Position numbers and translations under genes: made by a program. From an uncultured Solirubrobacterales bacterium (GTDB lineage Bacteria; Actinomycetota; Thermoleophilia; Solirubrobacterales; 70-9): DNA of 9,497 nucleotides. Position 1 is the first letter of the stretch, and each line of letters opens with the position of its first letter. Shown one piece after another: positions 1 to 7,177 of this stretch. The stretch lies in the NCBI GenBank assembly GCA_937910825.1, contig CALEMO010000366.1, positions 1-9,497 of the forward strand, read 5' to 3'. The notes below the pieces were generated by a model. It saw only the letters and a program-made list of their open reading frames with translations. It made no database searches and was not told where the DNA came from.

Positions 1-331
1 CGAGCGTATCGACCTGCTGCCAGCAGAAAAGCCCGAGCAAAATCGCGACTACGCCGGAGATGAATCCGCCACGCACCTTCTCGCTGGCCAGCTTTCGCAG
101 CCCCAGACCGGCTAATGCCACCAGCGTGGGGACCAACAACGAGACCAGGATGACCAGAACCAGCAGGTCGAATCTTCGCGCTCCGATGCTGGTGATCGCC
201 TCCGGACCGGCGGCGATCGAGACATACATCGGCCGCGCGACGACCAGTGCCCAGATGCCACCGACTGCCAGCCAGCTGGAGAAAAATCCGAACCCCGAGG
301 CCCGCCCGGATTCAGGGCTGTCGTTTTCCAT
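1..331 (-). CDS. N-terminal fragment of multi-helix membrane protein, probable paralogue of the 4898-7141 gene (3' end outside window)
   Basis: The minus-strand frame is open from an ATG at 331 to the window edge, giving 110 residues. The N-terminus is short and polar (MENDSPESGRAS). Three hydrophobic segments follow at about residues 18-38, 54-77 and 88-104, with basic residues between the second and third (RKLASEK). The fragment lines up without gaps against the start of the 747-residue protein encoded at 4898-7141: both have WAL at residues 27-29 and PM at 34-35, then a Gly/Pro-Glu loop, then a hydrophobic second helix containing a V-P-(T/L)-(L/I)-(V/A)-A-L pattern. This agreement supports the ATG at 331, although an in-frame GTG lies about 27 nt upstream. 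The gene begins 32 nt after the sucD stop on the same strand, so it may be co-transcribed with sucCD. By analogy its missing part could be an extracellular sulfatase/alkaline-phosphatase-fold domain. That is inference, because no catalytic sequence lies in the window. Confidence 0.7.
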   Translation of the reverse strand, partial: MENDSPESGRASGFGFFSSWLAVGGIWALVVARPMYVSIAAGPEAITSIGARRFDLLVLVILVSLLVPTLVALAGLGLRKLASEKVRGGFISGVVAILLGLFCWQQVDTL

Positions 332-363
332 CCTGGTCTCGGTAAATCCAGGCGGCACTCGGC

Positions 364-1239
364 TCAGGTGCCGCCGAGAATCTCTACTGCGATCTTTGCC
401 GCTTCGGTCGGACTCTGGCCGACCCGCACGCCTTTTGCTTCGAGTGCTTCCTGCTTCGCCTGGGCGGTCCCGGAGGAACCGGAAATGATCGCCCCGGCGT
501 GACCCATCTGCTTGCCGGGAGGAGCAGTGAAGCCGGCGATATAGCCGACCACGGGCTTGGAGATGCTTTCCGCGATGAAGTCTGCCGCGCGCTCCTCGGC
601 GTCGCCGCCGATCTCGCCGACCATGACGATCAGCTCGGTTTCGGGGTCCGCTTCGAAGAGCGTGAGGATGTCGATGAAATCCGAGCCGACGATCGGGTCG
701 CCGCCGATTCCGACGATGGTCGAGTTGCCTTCTCCTGCCTGCTTCAGTTCGTTGCCGATCTGGTAGGTCAGAGTGCCGGACTTGGAGACCACGCCGATCT
801 TGCCCGGATCGAAGAACTGGGCCGGGATGATTCCGACGTTGGCTTTCTCGGGGGAGAGGATGCCCGGGCAGTTCGGCCCGATCAGGGTCACGCCTTTCTC
901 CTTGGCCCGCCAGTAGGTCGGCAGCATGTCCATAACCGGTATGCCTTCGGTGATCGCGATCACCGTCTCGACTCCCGAATCGATCGCTTCGTTGATCGCC
1001 TTCGCGGCAAAACGCGCCGGTACGAAGATCATCGAAGTATTCGCATCTGCCTGCTCGACGCTTTCGGCGATCAAATCGAAGACCGGGATGCCTTCGACAT
1101 CCTGGCCACCCTTACCGGGGGTTACACCGGCCACGACCTGCGTGCCGTAGTCCCGGTTGCGCAGACCGTGGAAGGTGCCTTCGCGGCCGGTGAGGCCGGA
1201 TACGACAAGCTTCGTATTTTCGTCGATGATGATGCTCAT
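364..1239 (-). CDS. sucD: Succinate-CoA ligase [ADP/GDP-forming], alpha subunit
   Basis: This 291-residue protein is full length for SucD. The alpha subunit binds CoA and carries the phosphorylated histidine during interconversion of succinyl-CoA and succinate with ATP or GTP formation in the cytoplasmic TCA cycle. Visible landmarks are the N-terminal CoA-binding Rossmann region ([10 protein letters not shown] at 15-24, with TPGKGG at 40-45), [10 protein letters not shown] (95-104), the GPNCPG loop (121-126), [10 protein letters not shown] (151-160), GEIGGDAEE (208-216) and the active-site loop GHAGAI with His247. The start codon overlaps the sucC stop (ATGA, 1236-1239) and is preceded by a GGAGGG ribosome-binding site inside sucC, so the subunits are probably translationally coupled. 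No residue expected for activity appears missing. Confidence 0.98.
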   Translation of the reverse strand: MSIIIDENTKLVVSGLTGREGTFHGLRNRDYGTQVVAGVTPGKGGQDVEGIPVFDLIAESVEQADANTSMIFVPARFAAKAINEAIDSGVETVIAITEGIPVMDMLPTYWRAKEKGVTLIGPNCPGILSPEKANVGIIPAQFFDPGKIGVVSKSGTLTYQIGNELKQAGEGNSTIVGIGGDPIVGSDFIDILTLFEADPETELIVMVGEIGGDAEERAADFIAESISKPVVGYIAGFTAPPGKQMGHAGAIISGSSGTAQAKQEALEAKGVRVGQSPTEAAKIAVEILGGT

Positions 1240-2399
1240 GCCGACCCTCCAGCGAGCTCTACCACACGCTTGGCGGCCCCGAGCATCGTCGATTCGTCGT
1301 GCAGGTTGCTGAAGCCGGCTTCAGCGAGCAACCTCTGGCCCTCTTCCGAATTCGTACCGTCGAGCCGGACTACGATCGGCATCTGGATCCCCATGCGACC
1401 GACCGCTTCGATGATTCCCTTGGCGACCTCGTCGCAGCGGGTGATGCCACCAAAGATGTTGAAAAGCACGGCTTTGACCTTCACATCCGAGGTGATTACC
1501 TCAAGTGCGTCGATGATCGCTTCGGCTTTGGAGCCGCCGCCGGCATCGAGGAAGTTGGCTGGGGCGCCGCCCGCCTGGGCGACCACATCAAGCGTGGACA
1601 TGCAAAGGCCGGCGCCATTGCCGAGAATTCCTATGTCGCCCTCGAGCTTGACGTAAATAAGACCGCGTTCCTTGGCCATCGCTTCCTGCGGATCTGCAAT
1701 CTCGGCGGCAAGTTCTTCTAGCTCGGGGTGGCGATAAAGGGCGTTGGTGTCGATCGTCGTCTTCGAGTCCAGGGCCACGACTTCGCCCGCGGCGTTGAGG
1801 ATCAGCGGGTTGATCTCGATCAGCGTCGCGTCTTCCTTCTGGGCGATGCTGACCATCTTGACCAGGATTTCCGCTACCTGGTCAGCGACCTTGCCGGGGA
1901 TCGCAGACTTCGCCACCAGCGCTCTGGCGGTGGCTTCGTCGAGGCCGTTGATCGGGTCGACGTGCTCCTTGATCAGTGCTTCGGGATCTGACTTGGCGAT
2001 CGCCTCGACGTCCATGCCTCCCATGTGGGAGAGGATGATCAGCAACTTCTTCGCCGAACGGTCGAGGATGACCGAGGCGTAGTACTCCTCGTCGATATCC
2101 GAGCCTGCTTCGACCCAGAGTTGCTCGACTTTGAACGGTCCTTCGCCATGCGGGCCGAAGATGTCCATGCCGATGATGTCGCCGGCGTGTTCGTGGGCCT
2201 GCACACCGTCGGTGGCGATCTTGATGCCGCCGGCCTTGCCACGTCCTCCGATCAGAACCTGGGCCTTGACGGCTACCGGGTAACCGAGAGCGTCAGAGGC
2301 TTTTACGGCCTCTTCGGTCGTGACGGCGTGGCTGCCTTTAGGCACCGGAAGACCGTGGCGGGCGAAGAGTTCCTTGCCCTGGTATTCGAGTAGATCCAT
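1236..2399 (-). CDS. sucC: Succinate-CoA ligase [ADP/GDP-forming], beta subunit
   Basis: The ATG at 2399 gives 387 residues, close to the 388 of E. coli SucC, and a typical N-terminus (MDLLEYQGKELFARHG). An in-frame GTG at 2444 would add 15 residues (…PQSRKRN) with no family counterpart, so it was not chosen. The beta subunit supplies the ATP-grasp nucleotide site and the succinate site. Visible elements are the ATP-grasp lysine/glycine region VKAQVLIGGRGKAGG (44-58), LIEINPL (193-199), the phosphate-binding GNGAGLCMSTLD (261-271), NIFGGITRCDEVAKGI (314-329) and VRLDGTN (344-350). It is the first gene of the sucCD unit and ends in a 4-nt overlap with sucD. The ribosome-binding site before ATG is only A/G-rich (GAAAAAGAAAC), not canonical. 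ATP versus GTP preference was not assigned. Confidence 0.98.
   Translation of the reverse strand: MDLLEYQGKELFARHGLPVPKGSHAVTTEEAVKASDALGYPVAVKAQVLIGGRGKAGGIKIATDGVQAHEHAGDIIGMDIFGPHGEGPFKVEQLWVEAGSDIDEEYYASVILDRSAKKLLIILSHMGGMDVEAIAKSDPEALIKEHVDPINGLDEATARALVAKSAIPGKVADQVAEILVKMVSIAQKEDATLIEINPLILNAAGEVVALDSKTTIDTNALYRHPELEELAAEIADPQEAMAKERGLIYVKLEGDIGILGNGAGLCMSTLDVVAQAGGAPANFLDAGGGSKAEAIIDALEVITSDVKVKAVLFNIFGGITRCDEVAKGIIEAVGRMGIQMPIVVRLDGTNSEEGQRLLAEAGFSNLHDESTMLGAAKRVVELAGGSA
1245..1250 (-). promoter_or_regulatory. Ribosome-binding site of sucD within sucC 3' end
   Basis: On the minus strand GGAGGG sits 5 nt before the sucD ATG, a canonical Shine-Dalgarno position. It lies inside the last codons of sucC. 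It is the strongest ribosome-binding site in the window and, with the ATGA overlap, supports balanced production of the two subunits. Confidence 0.8.
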
Positions 2400-2451
2400 G
2401 TTTCTTTTTCGGGATTGGGGGACGGGAAGGCCGACCACGGACACTATCCGA

Positions 2452-2457
2452 CATAAT
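2452..2457 (+). promoter_or_regulatory. Possible -10 element for a near-leaderless transcript of the HAD gene
   Basis: CATAAT, five of six matches to the TATAAT consensus, ends 11 nt before the ATG at 2469. Transcription starting about 7 nt downstream would leave a leader of only about 4-5 nt. No Shine-Dalgarno sequence precedes the ATG and no good -35 hexamer is visible. The 69-bp gap also has to hold the divergent sucC promoter; TAGTGT on the minus strand at 2441-2446 is a weak -10 candidate for it. This is a single-motif prediction. Confidence 0.35.
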
Positions 2458-2468
2458 GGCCTTCGCGC

Positions 2469-3155
2469 ATGCCCCTCCCAAGCCTAAAGAACATCGAATG
2501 GGTCACCACTGACTGTTACGGAACCCTCATCGATTGGGAGAAGGGAATCGCCCTGGCTTGCGCCAAGGAAGCCGAAAAAGACGGCTTCAGTTTTGATAAC
2601 GAGCCTTTCCTCGCGCGCTTCTTCGAAGTCCAGGCTGAGATCATGGCCGGCTCGTACGAGTTGTACGCGGAGGTCCTCCGCCGGACGATCATCAAGGTCG
2701 CCGGGGAGATCGGCTGGGAAGTCGAACCTTCGAGGGCACAGTTCCTGCCGGACAGCATCGCCTACTGGCTGCCCTTCCGTGAGTCGAACGCAGCGATGGA
2801 CAGGCTGGGCAAGAAATTCAACCTAGGGATCGTCTCCAACGTCGACGACAAGATGCTGGGCATCTCGAGGCGCCACCTGCGCACTGAGCTTGACATGGTG
2901 GTCACGGCGCAGCAGGTTCGCAGCTACAAGCCGGACGAGGTTCACTTCAAGGAATGCGCAAGGCGCATCGGTGGCAAGAAGGGCCTGCTTCACATCGGCT
3001 GCGACTACGACACCGACATCGCGCCCTGTCTGAAACTGAAGATCCCGGTGATCTGGGTCAACCGTCACGGTGAAAAGCTGGCGGGCCGCAAAAAGCCCTC
3101 GCTCGAAGTCAAGTCATTCCGGGACGCCGCCAAGAAGCTCGGCGCCGGCGGCTGA
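2469..3155 (+). CDS. HAD-superfamily hydrolase, haloacid dehalogenase type II-like
   Basis: This 228-residue cytoplasmic protein has all four HAD motifs. Motif I is TTDCYGTLID with the nucleophile Asp15; motif II is IVSNVDD (Ser123-Asn124); the motif III lysine is in RSYKPDEVHF (Lys154); motif IV is HIGCDYDTDI (Asp179/181/183), followed by the family-typical IPVIWVNRHG (192-201). Asp15+2 is Tyr, as in L-2-haloacid dehalogenases (DxYGTL), not the Asp typical of HAD phosphatases. An alpha-helical cap fits residues 22-100. Hydrolysis of a C-halogen bond is therefore possible, but many DxYGTL proteins have other or unknown substrates, so the substrate is not assigned. It is the first gene of a two-gene unit with the methyltransferase 15 nt downstream. 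The start is chosen because it is the first ATG and motif I follows at the usual distance. Confidence 0.88.
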   Translation: MPLPSLKNIEWVTTDCYGTLIDWEKGIALACAKEAEKDGFSFDNEPFLARFFEVQAEIMAGSYELYAEVLRRTIIKVAGEIGWEVEPSRAQFLPDSIAYWLPFRESNAAMDRLGKKFNLGIVSNVDDKMLGISRRHLRTELDMVVTAQQVRSYKPDEVHFKECARRIGGKKGLLHIGCDYDTDIAPCLKLKIPVIWVNRHGEKLAGRKKPSLEVKSFRDAAKKLGAGG

Positions 3156-3170
3156 TCTGGCGCGGCGCCC

Positions 3171-4406
3171 ATGACGCGCCCTCCGGAAGTCGAAGAACCG
3201 CTCTCTCCCGCAAGCCGGGGGTGGCTGGCCGGCACTACGGCCGAGGATCGCAAGAAGAGCGGGCAGTACATGACTCCCCGCCGGGTGGCCGACGCGCTGC
3301 TCAGCCGGGTCGATCTCTCGCTGGGGATGAGGGTGCTCGATCCGGGGGTCGGCACTGGCGAGCTGCTTGCCGCAGCAGCCCGCCGCTGCGACGGGCTGGA
3401 GCTCTTTGGCTGGGACATCGACGACCAGATACTGGCCGCTTGCGCGGTCCACCTCCCCGGGGTCGAATTGGAGAAGAGGTCGGCCCTTGAACCATGGAGT
3501 GGCGAAATGTTCGACCTGGTTATCGGCAATCCACCGTTCTTTCAATTGCGGCCAGGGCCGGATCTGAAGCAACGCTACGCGGGGGTGATCTCCGGTCGGG
3601 CGAACATCTTTGCCTTTTTCTTCCAGGCCGGCCTGGAGTTGCTGCGTCCGGGCGGCCAGCTCGCGTACGTCGTGCCGCCTTCCCTGAACAGCGGTGCCTA
3701 CTTCGAGGGTCTTCGCGAGCACATTACGAGGGTGGCTTCGATCGAGGGTCTGGTGATCCTTGAGGGCACTGATCTTTTCGAAGGTGCCAATACGGCGGTG
3801 CAGCTGATCGTTCTACGCAAGCACGGCCCCGGATTGCAGCCGACCAGCGATTTTCGTTTCGAGAAGAGCTGTCCCGATTCGGGCTTTCGCAGGGTGGTCT
3901 TCTCGGCCGATCCGGACCGGCTTGCCGGCTGCTTCGAAGGCCGGCGCACGCTCTGGGAACTCGGCTTCGCCGCCCACACCGGAACCATCGTCTGGAACCA
4001 GCACCGAAAGCGGCTTGTCCGCACCGCCTCAAAGGAGACGGTGCCGCTGATCTGGTCCCACAACCTGCGGGATGGTGAGATCGATTTCGGCAACCGTTCG
4101 GAGAAACCCCAGTACATCCTCCCACCAGGTCCGGTCGAACAGGGCCCGGCAGTGCTCGTCAACCGGGTGGTCGGCTCGGTAGGCAAGGGAGAACTGCGAG
4201 TCGCCTTGGTTCCGGAGGGCGCGACCTTCCTGGTCGAAAACCATGTCAACGTCATCCGGCCACGTCCGGGGGCCGTGCCGAAAGTTGACTGGCAAGAGCT
4301 GAAACGAATGCTGGCTGACCCGGGCGCGGCGCAGAGGGTCAGGCTGCTGACCGGAAATACGCAGATTTCAGCCACCGAGCTGACCCAGCTGCTGCCTCTC
4401 GGCTAG
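3171..4406 (+). CDS. N6-adenine DNA methyltransferase, TaqI/Eco57I-like, without adjacent restriction gene
   Basis: This 411-residue protein has the motif order of gamma-class amino-methyltransferases. Motif X is KKSGQYMTP (28-36); motif I, binding S-adenosylmethionine, is VLDPGVGTGELLAAAA (55-70); motif II is GWDID (80-84); motif IV is the catalytic NPPF (120-123) preceded by FDLVIG; motif VI-VIII lies in LLRPGGQLAYVVPPSLNSG (157-175). NPPF strongly indicates methylation of the exocyclic amino group, usually adenine N6. The C-terminal half (about 225-411) resembles a target-recognition domain in layout (a WSHNLRDGEIDF stretch and LVENHVNVIRP) but gives no recognisable site. No endonuclease or specificity gene is nearby and no nuclease motif (PD-ExK) is obvious, so it looks like an orphan or regulatory methylase. 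It follows the HAD gene by 15 nt with no evident ribosome-binding site. An RNA or protein substrate is less likely but not excluded. Confidence 0.85.
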   Translation: MTRPPEVEEPLSPASRGWLAGTTAEDRKKSGQYMTPRRVADALLSRVDLSLGMRVLDPGVGTGELLAAAARRCDGLELFGWDIDDQILAACAVHLPGVELEKRSALEPWSGEMFDLVIGNPPFFQLRPGPDLKQRYAGVISGRANIFAFFFQAGLELLRPGGQLAYVVPPSLNSGAYFEGLREHITRVASIEGLVILEGTDLFEGANTAVQLIVLRKHGPGLQPTSDFRFEKSCPDSGFRRVVFSADPDRLAGCFEGRRTLWELGFAAHTGTIVWNQHRKRLVRTASKETVPLIWSHNLRDGEIDFGNRSEKPQYILPPGPVEQGPAVLVNRVVGSVGKGELRVALVPEGATFLVENHVNVIRPRPGAVPKVDWQELKRMLADPGAAQRVRLLTGNTQISATELTQLLPLG

Positions 4407-4431
4407 CGCCGGGCAGACCGGGCGGCGTCGC

Positions 4432-4908
4432 TCAGTCCAGATTCAGGTTGTAGAAGAGGTCGGGCGTATCGCCCCACTTCGCAGGGTTGTGGACCGGCAG
4501 AAAGCCGAGCGACTCATAGAGCCCGACGGCTTCCCGGTTGTCCTGATTGGCATCGAGCTGGATCCGCCTGCAGCCCCGGGAGCGCGCCCTTGTGACCGCC
4601 GCTTCGACCAGCGTCCGGCCGTGGCCTTTTCCGCGGGCCGACCCGTCCACGAAAACGTCTTCCAGCCAGCCGTCTTCTACCCCGGTCCAGGCGGAAAGCC
4701 GGAAGCGAACCTGGGCGAAACCAACCTCAGGGTCGCCGATCAGCAGGAACTCGGTACAGCGATCCTCGAGCAGCTCCGAAACGGTCACCTCGAGCGAGGC
4801 GTTGTCGGGGCGGTCAGATTCAAGGAAGTCGCGGAAACCGCCGATCAGCCTGGTCACCGTTGCCAGGTCGGAGGGTCCGGCGATCCTCAGGGGGGTCTCA
4901 GGACCCAC
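4432..4908 (-). CDS. GNAT-family N-acetyltransferase
   Basis: This 158-residue protein has the GNAT fold signatures. Motif A is WLEDVFVDGSARGKGHGRTLVEAAV, whose RGKGHG loop binds the acetyl-CoA pyrophosphate. Motif B is RRIQLDANQDNREAVGLYESLGF. The N-terminus (LRIAGPSDLATVTRLI) is the usual first strand and helix. GNAT enzymes move an acetyl group from acetyl-CoA to an amine; the acceptor cannot be read from the sequence. Translation appears to start at a GTG (4908) located 11 nt inside the end of the upstream membrane-protein gene, with GGAAGG about 8 nt before it, so the two are probably co-translated. It ends 25 nt from the methyltransferase stop, tail-to-tail. Confidence 0.88.
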   Translation of the reverse strand: MGPETPLRIAGPSDLATVTRLIGGFRDFLESDRPDNASLEVTVSELLEDRCTEFLLIGDPEVGFAQVRFRLSAWTGVEDGWLEDVFVDGSARGKGHGRTLVEAAVTRARSRGCRRIQLDANQDNREAVGLYESLGFLPVHNPAKWGDTPDLFYNLNLD

Positions 4909-7141
4909 CTGCGCCGCCTTCCGGCGTAGCCGGCAGCTTCGAGTTGCCGTCGTATACGAGCTGAAGCTTTTTGCCGTCGTTCTGCACCAGATAGATATCG
5001 ACCCTGTTGAAGCCTTTCTTCAACGACTCAGGCGGCAGCAGAATCGAGAAACCGGGCCCGAAGCCGAGGCCGTCCTTGAACGTATATCCGGTGGCTTCGA
5101 TCTTGCCGTCGACGGCGATCGCGAGCACCTTGTCTTCGGTGAGTTGCTTCAGGTAGCCGCGCTGAAGCAGCCCCAGCACAGAAGGTGAAGCCGGGTCGTA
5201 GTTCTTGACCGCATTGCTGCGGTCCGGCAAGACCCTGGTCCCGGTCAGTTCACGATCCGTATCGAGGGCAGAGACCTTCTTTCCGATCAGATCGTTCCTC
5301 GGGCCGAAGCGGTAAGTCGGACCCCAGCCCTGACCGGTCTTGAAGAGCCGCTGGATTCGGTTGACCAGGCGCTGGCGCTGCCTGACCATCGCGTCGACCG
5401 AGCCGACCGCTTCGCCGCTCGGGGCGTTGATGACCCTGACCTCGTCGGCCGGGCAGTTTTCGATCGGCCACGGATAGTCGATCTCCAACTCGTCGGCGAT
5501 CGCGGGCAGGATGTCGGTCGCGCATTCACGTTTGTCCGAGATTTCGGATTTCGTCTGCCCGGGGGCCTTGATGAAAAGGGGGACCGACGCGATCTCACCC
5601 AGGTTGCGCGGGTCCGCAGCCCTTCTTGGCACCTGGCTCTGGAAGGCGGCGCCATGATCCGCGGTCACGATCACCATCGCTTCGTCCCAGAGCCCCAACT
5701 TCTTAAGCCGGGCCGTCACCCGGCCGAGCAGCGTGTCGGTGTAGCCGACCTCGAGCAGGTGGCGCTGCAGGGGGATGTCCACGACCTTCGGCGGGGCCAT
5801 CCACGGCCCGTCGTTCGGCAACAGTCCGTTCCATTCCCCGGTCAGGTTCGTATAGCGCTGTCCGTCCGGAATGTGGCGCCAGGGGTAATGAGGCTTCTCG
5901 ACGTGGATGAAGTCGAGGGTCGCCTCCTGCCCGGCGCTGAAGTTGGCCGAGAATGAGTTGATGCGCTCGAACTCGTCGACACTGGAGCGCAGTGCGAAGA
6001 GCCGCCCCAGCTTCCTGGCCGAACCCTGACCGGTACGTTCGGGCGCCTGGACGACAGATTCACCGGTCGGTCCGGTGGTCCCAGTGGTACCGGTCACATC
6101 GGTCTCGGAAAGCGGGTTCTCATCGACCGCGCTATCAGTCTCGTTGGTAAATTCGCTGAAGGTCTTTGAAACGTCGGGCAGGTTGCTCCGCAGCGAATCG
6201 GGCAGCAGCAGGTGCTTGGAAACGACTTCGAGGTCGGAAAAGAGATCGCCCAGCTTCGTGTCATCGGCCAGGACTGCAGAATCAGGACAAAGCTCCTCGG
6301 GACAGATCTGGGTCGCCGCTTCCTGGACCCTCAGCTCATAGGTCTTGCCGAGCAGCGTGAAAAGGCTGCGCGGGTGGTCCGCGGCGATCGGCAGCTTTGA
6401 ATTGTCCGGTGTCTCGCCACTGAGGATAGATGGCGCCGCGATCGGTGTGTAGGCGCCGGCCGCGGTTGCGTTCCGGTACCAGGTGGAGCTGGACGCGAGA
6501 TCGGCGAAAGCGGGAAAGCGGGTCCCGTCCACTTGGTTGTTCTCCCCCATGAGCGAGCCGGTCGGGAACTCGTCGAAGATCACCATCACGACCGGGACCG
6601 GGTTGCCGACGGTGACATCGACTGGATCGGGCTGCTCCTTGGGCAGGACCAGCCTCGACGTAGAGCTGAAGCCGAAGAAGACGATCAGGATCACCACGGG
6701 CGCGATGCTGAGGATGTCCATGAAGGATCTGGGGAAGCTCCACGAGGCGTAAGCGAAGACGAAAAGCCCGGCGAGCAGAAGCGAGACCGCGATCAGGACG
6801 CCCGCCGGCATGCCGACGCCCTTGATCAACTGGAGCACGAAGCAGGCTGCGAAGAGAGTCATCAGGCCGAGGTGGAGGCCCCATTGGAGGTTGCGGTTGA
6901 TCAGCCGGGCGATCGCTTCGAGCCCGAGTGCGATCAGCGGTGCCACGAAAGCGAGGACCAGCGAGTAAACGATGATCTGGCTGGTCGTATTGCCGCGAGC
7001 TACAAAGAATTCGGGGTTGTCGCCGAGCAGGGACAGCATCGGCTGGAGGAAAGCGAGCGCCCACAGACCAGCGAGATGAGCGCCTCCAACCAGCAGCGAT
7101 GGACGGGACGGTCGTTTGCCATCCTTTGTTGAAACAGTCAC
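4898..7141 (-). CDS. Membrane-anchored sulfatase/alkaline-phosphatase-superfamily protein, LtaS-like topology
   Basis: This 747-residue protein starts with about five hydrophobic helices (roughly 18-38, 55-75, 88-107, 112-132, 143-163). An extracellular catalytic domain follows from about 180. Metal-site landmarks are VVMVIFDEFP (Asp190, Glu191), FIHVEKPHYPW (His418) and VTADHGAAF (Asp495-His496). At the nucleophile position the sequence is AYTPIAAPSILSG, with Thr232 where true sulfatases have the Cys/Ser of C/S-x-P-S-R. It therefore cannot be a formylglycine sulfatase and resembles threonine-using phosphoglycerol or phosphoethanolamine transferases such as LtaS. A Gly/Thr-rich insert (349-360) and a possible disulfide pair Cys280/Cys285 interrupt the domain, and about 180 extra residues follow it. 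Start is GTG at 7141, with no Shine-Dalgarno. The GNAT gene overlaps its 3' end. Its N-terminus matches the truncated protein at 1-331. The substrate is unknown: cell-wall polymer or glycolipid modification is a guess. Confidence 0.82.
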   Translation of the reverse strand: MTVSTKDGKRPSRPSLLVGGAHLAGLWALAFLQPMLSLLGDNPEFFVARGNTTSQIIVYSLVLAFVAPLIALGLEAIARLINRNLQWGLHLGLMTLFAACFVLQLIKGVGMPAGVLIAVSLLLAGLFVFAYASWSFPRSFMDILSIAPVVILIVFFGFSSTSRLVLPKEQPDPVDVTVGNPVPVVMVIFDEFPTGSLMGENNQVDGTRFPAFADLASSSTWYRNATAAGAYTPIAAPSILSGETPDNSKLPIAADHPRSLFTLLGKTYELRVQEAATQICPEELCPDSAVLADDTKLGDLFSDLEVVSKHLLLPDSLRSNLPDVSKTFSEFTNETDSAVDENPLSETDVTGTTGTTGPTGESVVQAPERTGQGSARKLGRLFALRSSVDEFERINSFSANFSAGQEATLDFIHVEKPHYPWRHIPDGQRYTNLTGEWNGLLPNDGPWMAPPKVVDIPLQRHLLEVGYTDTLLGRVTARLKKLGLWDEAMVIVTADHGAAFQSQVPRRAADPRNLGEIASVPLFIKAPGQTKSEISDKRECATDILPAIADELEIDYPWPIENCPADEVRVINAPSGEAVGSVDAMVRQRQRLVNRIQRLFKTGQGWGPTYRFGPRNDLIGKKVSALDTDRELTGTRVLPDRSNAVKNYDPASPSVLGLLQRGYLKQLTEDKVLAIAVDGKIEATGYTFKDGLGFGPGFSILLPPESLKKGFNRVDIYLVQNDGKKLQLVYDGNSKLPATPEGGAGGS
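6062..6097 (-). repeat. Short Gly-Thr repeat linker inside the membrane phosphatase-fold protein
   Basis: Residues 349-360 read VTGTTGTTGPTG, encoded by a short run of GGT/ACC/ACT-type codons with imperfect 9-nt periodicity (Thr-Gly-Thr, collagen-like Gly-X-Y spacing). It sits in an acidic, poorly conserved-looking stretch (about 330-375) between the nucleophile half and the His418/DHG half of the catalytic domain. It is most simply a flexible surface loop. Slippage could change its length between strains. Confidence 0.6.
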
Positions 7142-7162
7142 GGATCAGCCAGTCTATTTAAT

Positions 7163-7177
7163 GTTGCGGGCCGCAAC
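7163..7177. promoter_or_regulatory. 15-bp inverted repeat (operator-like dyad) between divergent genes
   Basis: GTTGCGG and CCGCAAC form perfect 7-bp arms around a single G. The dyad lies in the 115-bp intergenic region (7142-7256) between the membrane protein (GTG at 7141, minus) and the sulfatase (ATG at 7257, plus). Candidate -10 hexamers lie either side: TAGACT on the minus strand (7151-7156), leaving almost no leader before GTG, and TATGCT on the plus strand (7178-7183). A regulator bound here could cover both promoters. Good -35 elements are not visible. The symmetry is seen in the sequence; the operator role is inferred. Confidence 0.4.

Noticed and set aside
499..1656. Long 385-codon plus-strand open frame opposite sucD and the 3' part of sucC
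   Set aside because: It is antisense to two full-length, strongly conserved enzymes, and its translation is Asp/Arg-rich without domain signatures. Long antisense frames are expected in GC-rich codon-biased DNA.
2400..2444. Upstream in-frame GTG start for sucC (extra 15 residues)
   Set aside because: The extension (…PQSRKRN) has no family counterpart and no ribosome-binding site; MDLLEYQGKELF at 2399 is the standard SucC N-terminus.
3114..3722. 202-codon minus-strand frame across the HAD end and methyltransferase start
   Set aside because: It spans two genes with clear motifs on the plus strand and shows no domain of its own.
2469..4406. HAD-methyltransferase pair as a phage-defence system
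   Set aside because: No nuclease, helicase, ATPase or toxin-like gene accompanies it, and the HAD protein has ordinary haloacid-dehalogenase motifs. Gene adjacency alone does not support a defence claim.
4407..4427. Possible bidirectional terminator hairpin (CGCCG … CGGCG) between the methyltransferase and GNAT stops
   Set aside because: Only a 5-bp stem with an 11-nt loop and no T-tract on either side; it is not distinguishable from chance in GC-rich DNA.
6533..7132. 199-codon plus-strand frame opposite the membrane protein's N-terminus
   Set aside because: The translation is a charged, repetitive Asp/Glu/His/Arg sequence, the usual shadow of hydrophobic helix codons on the other strand. 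The minus-strand gene explains the region.
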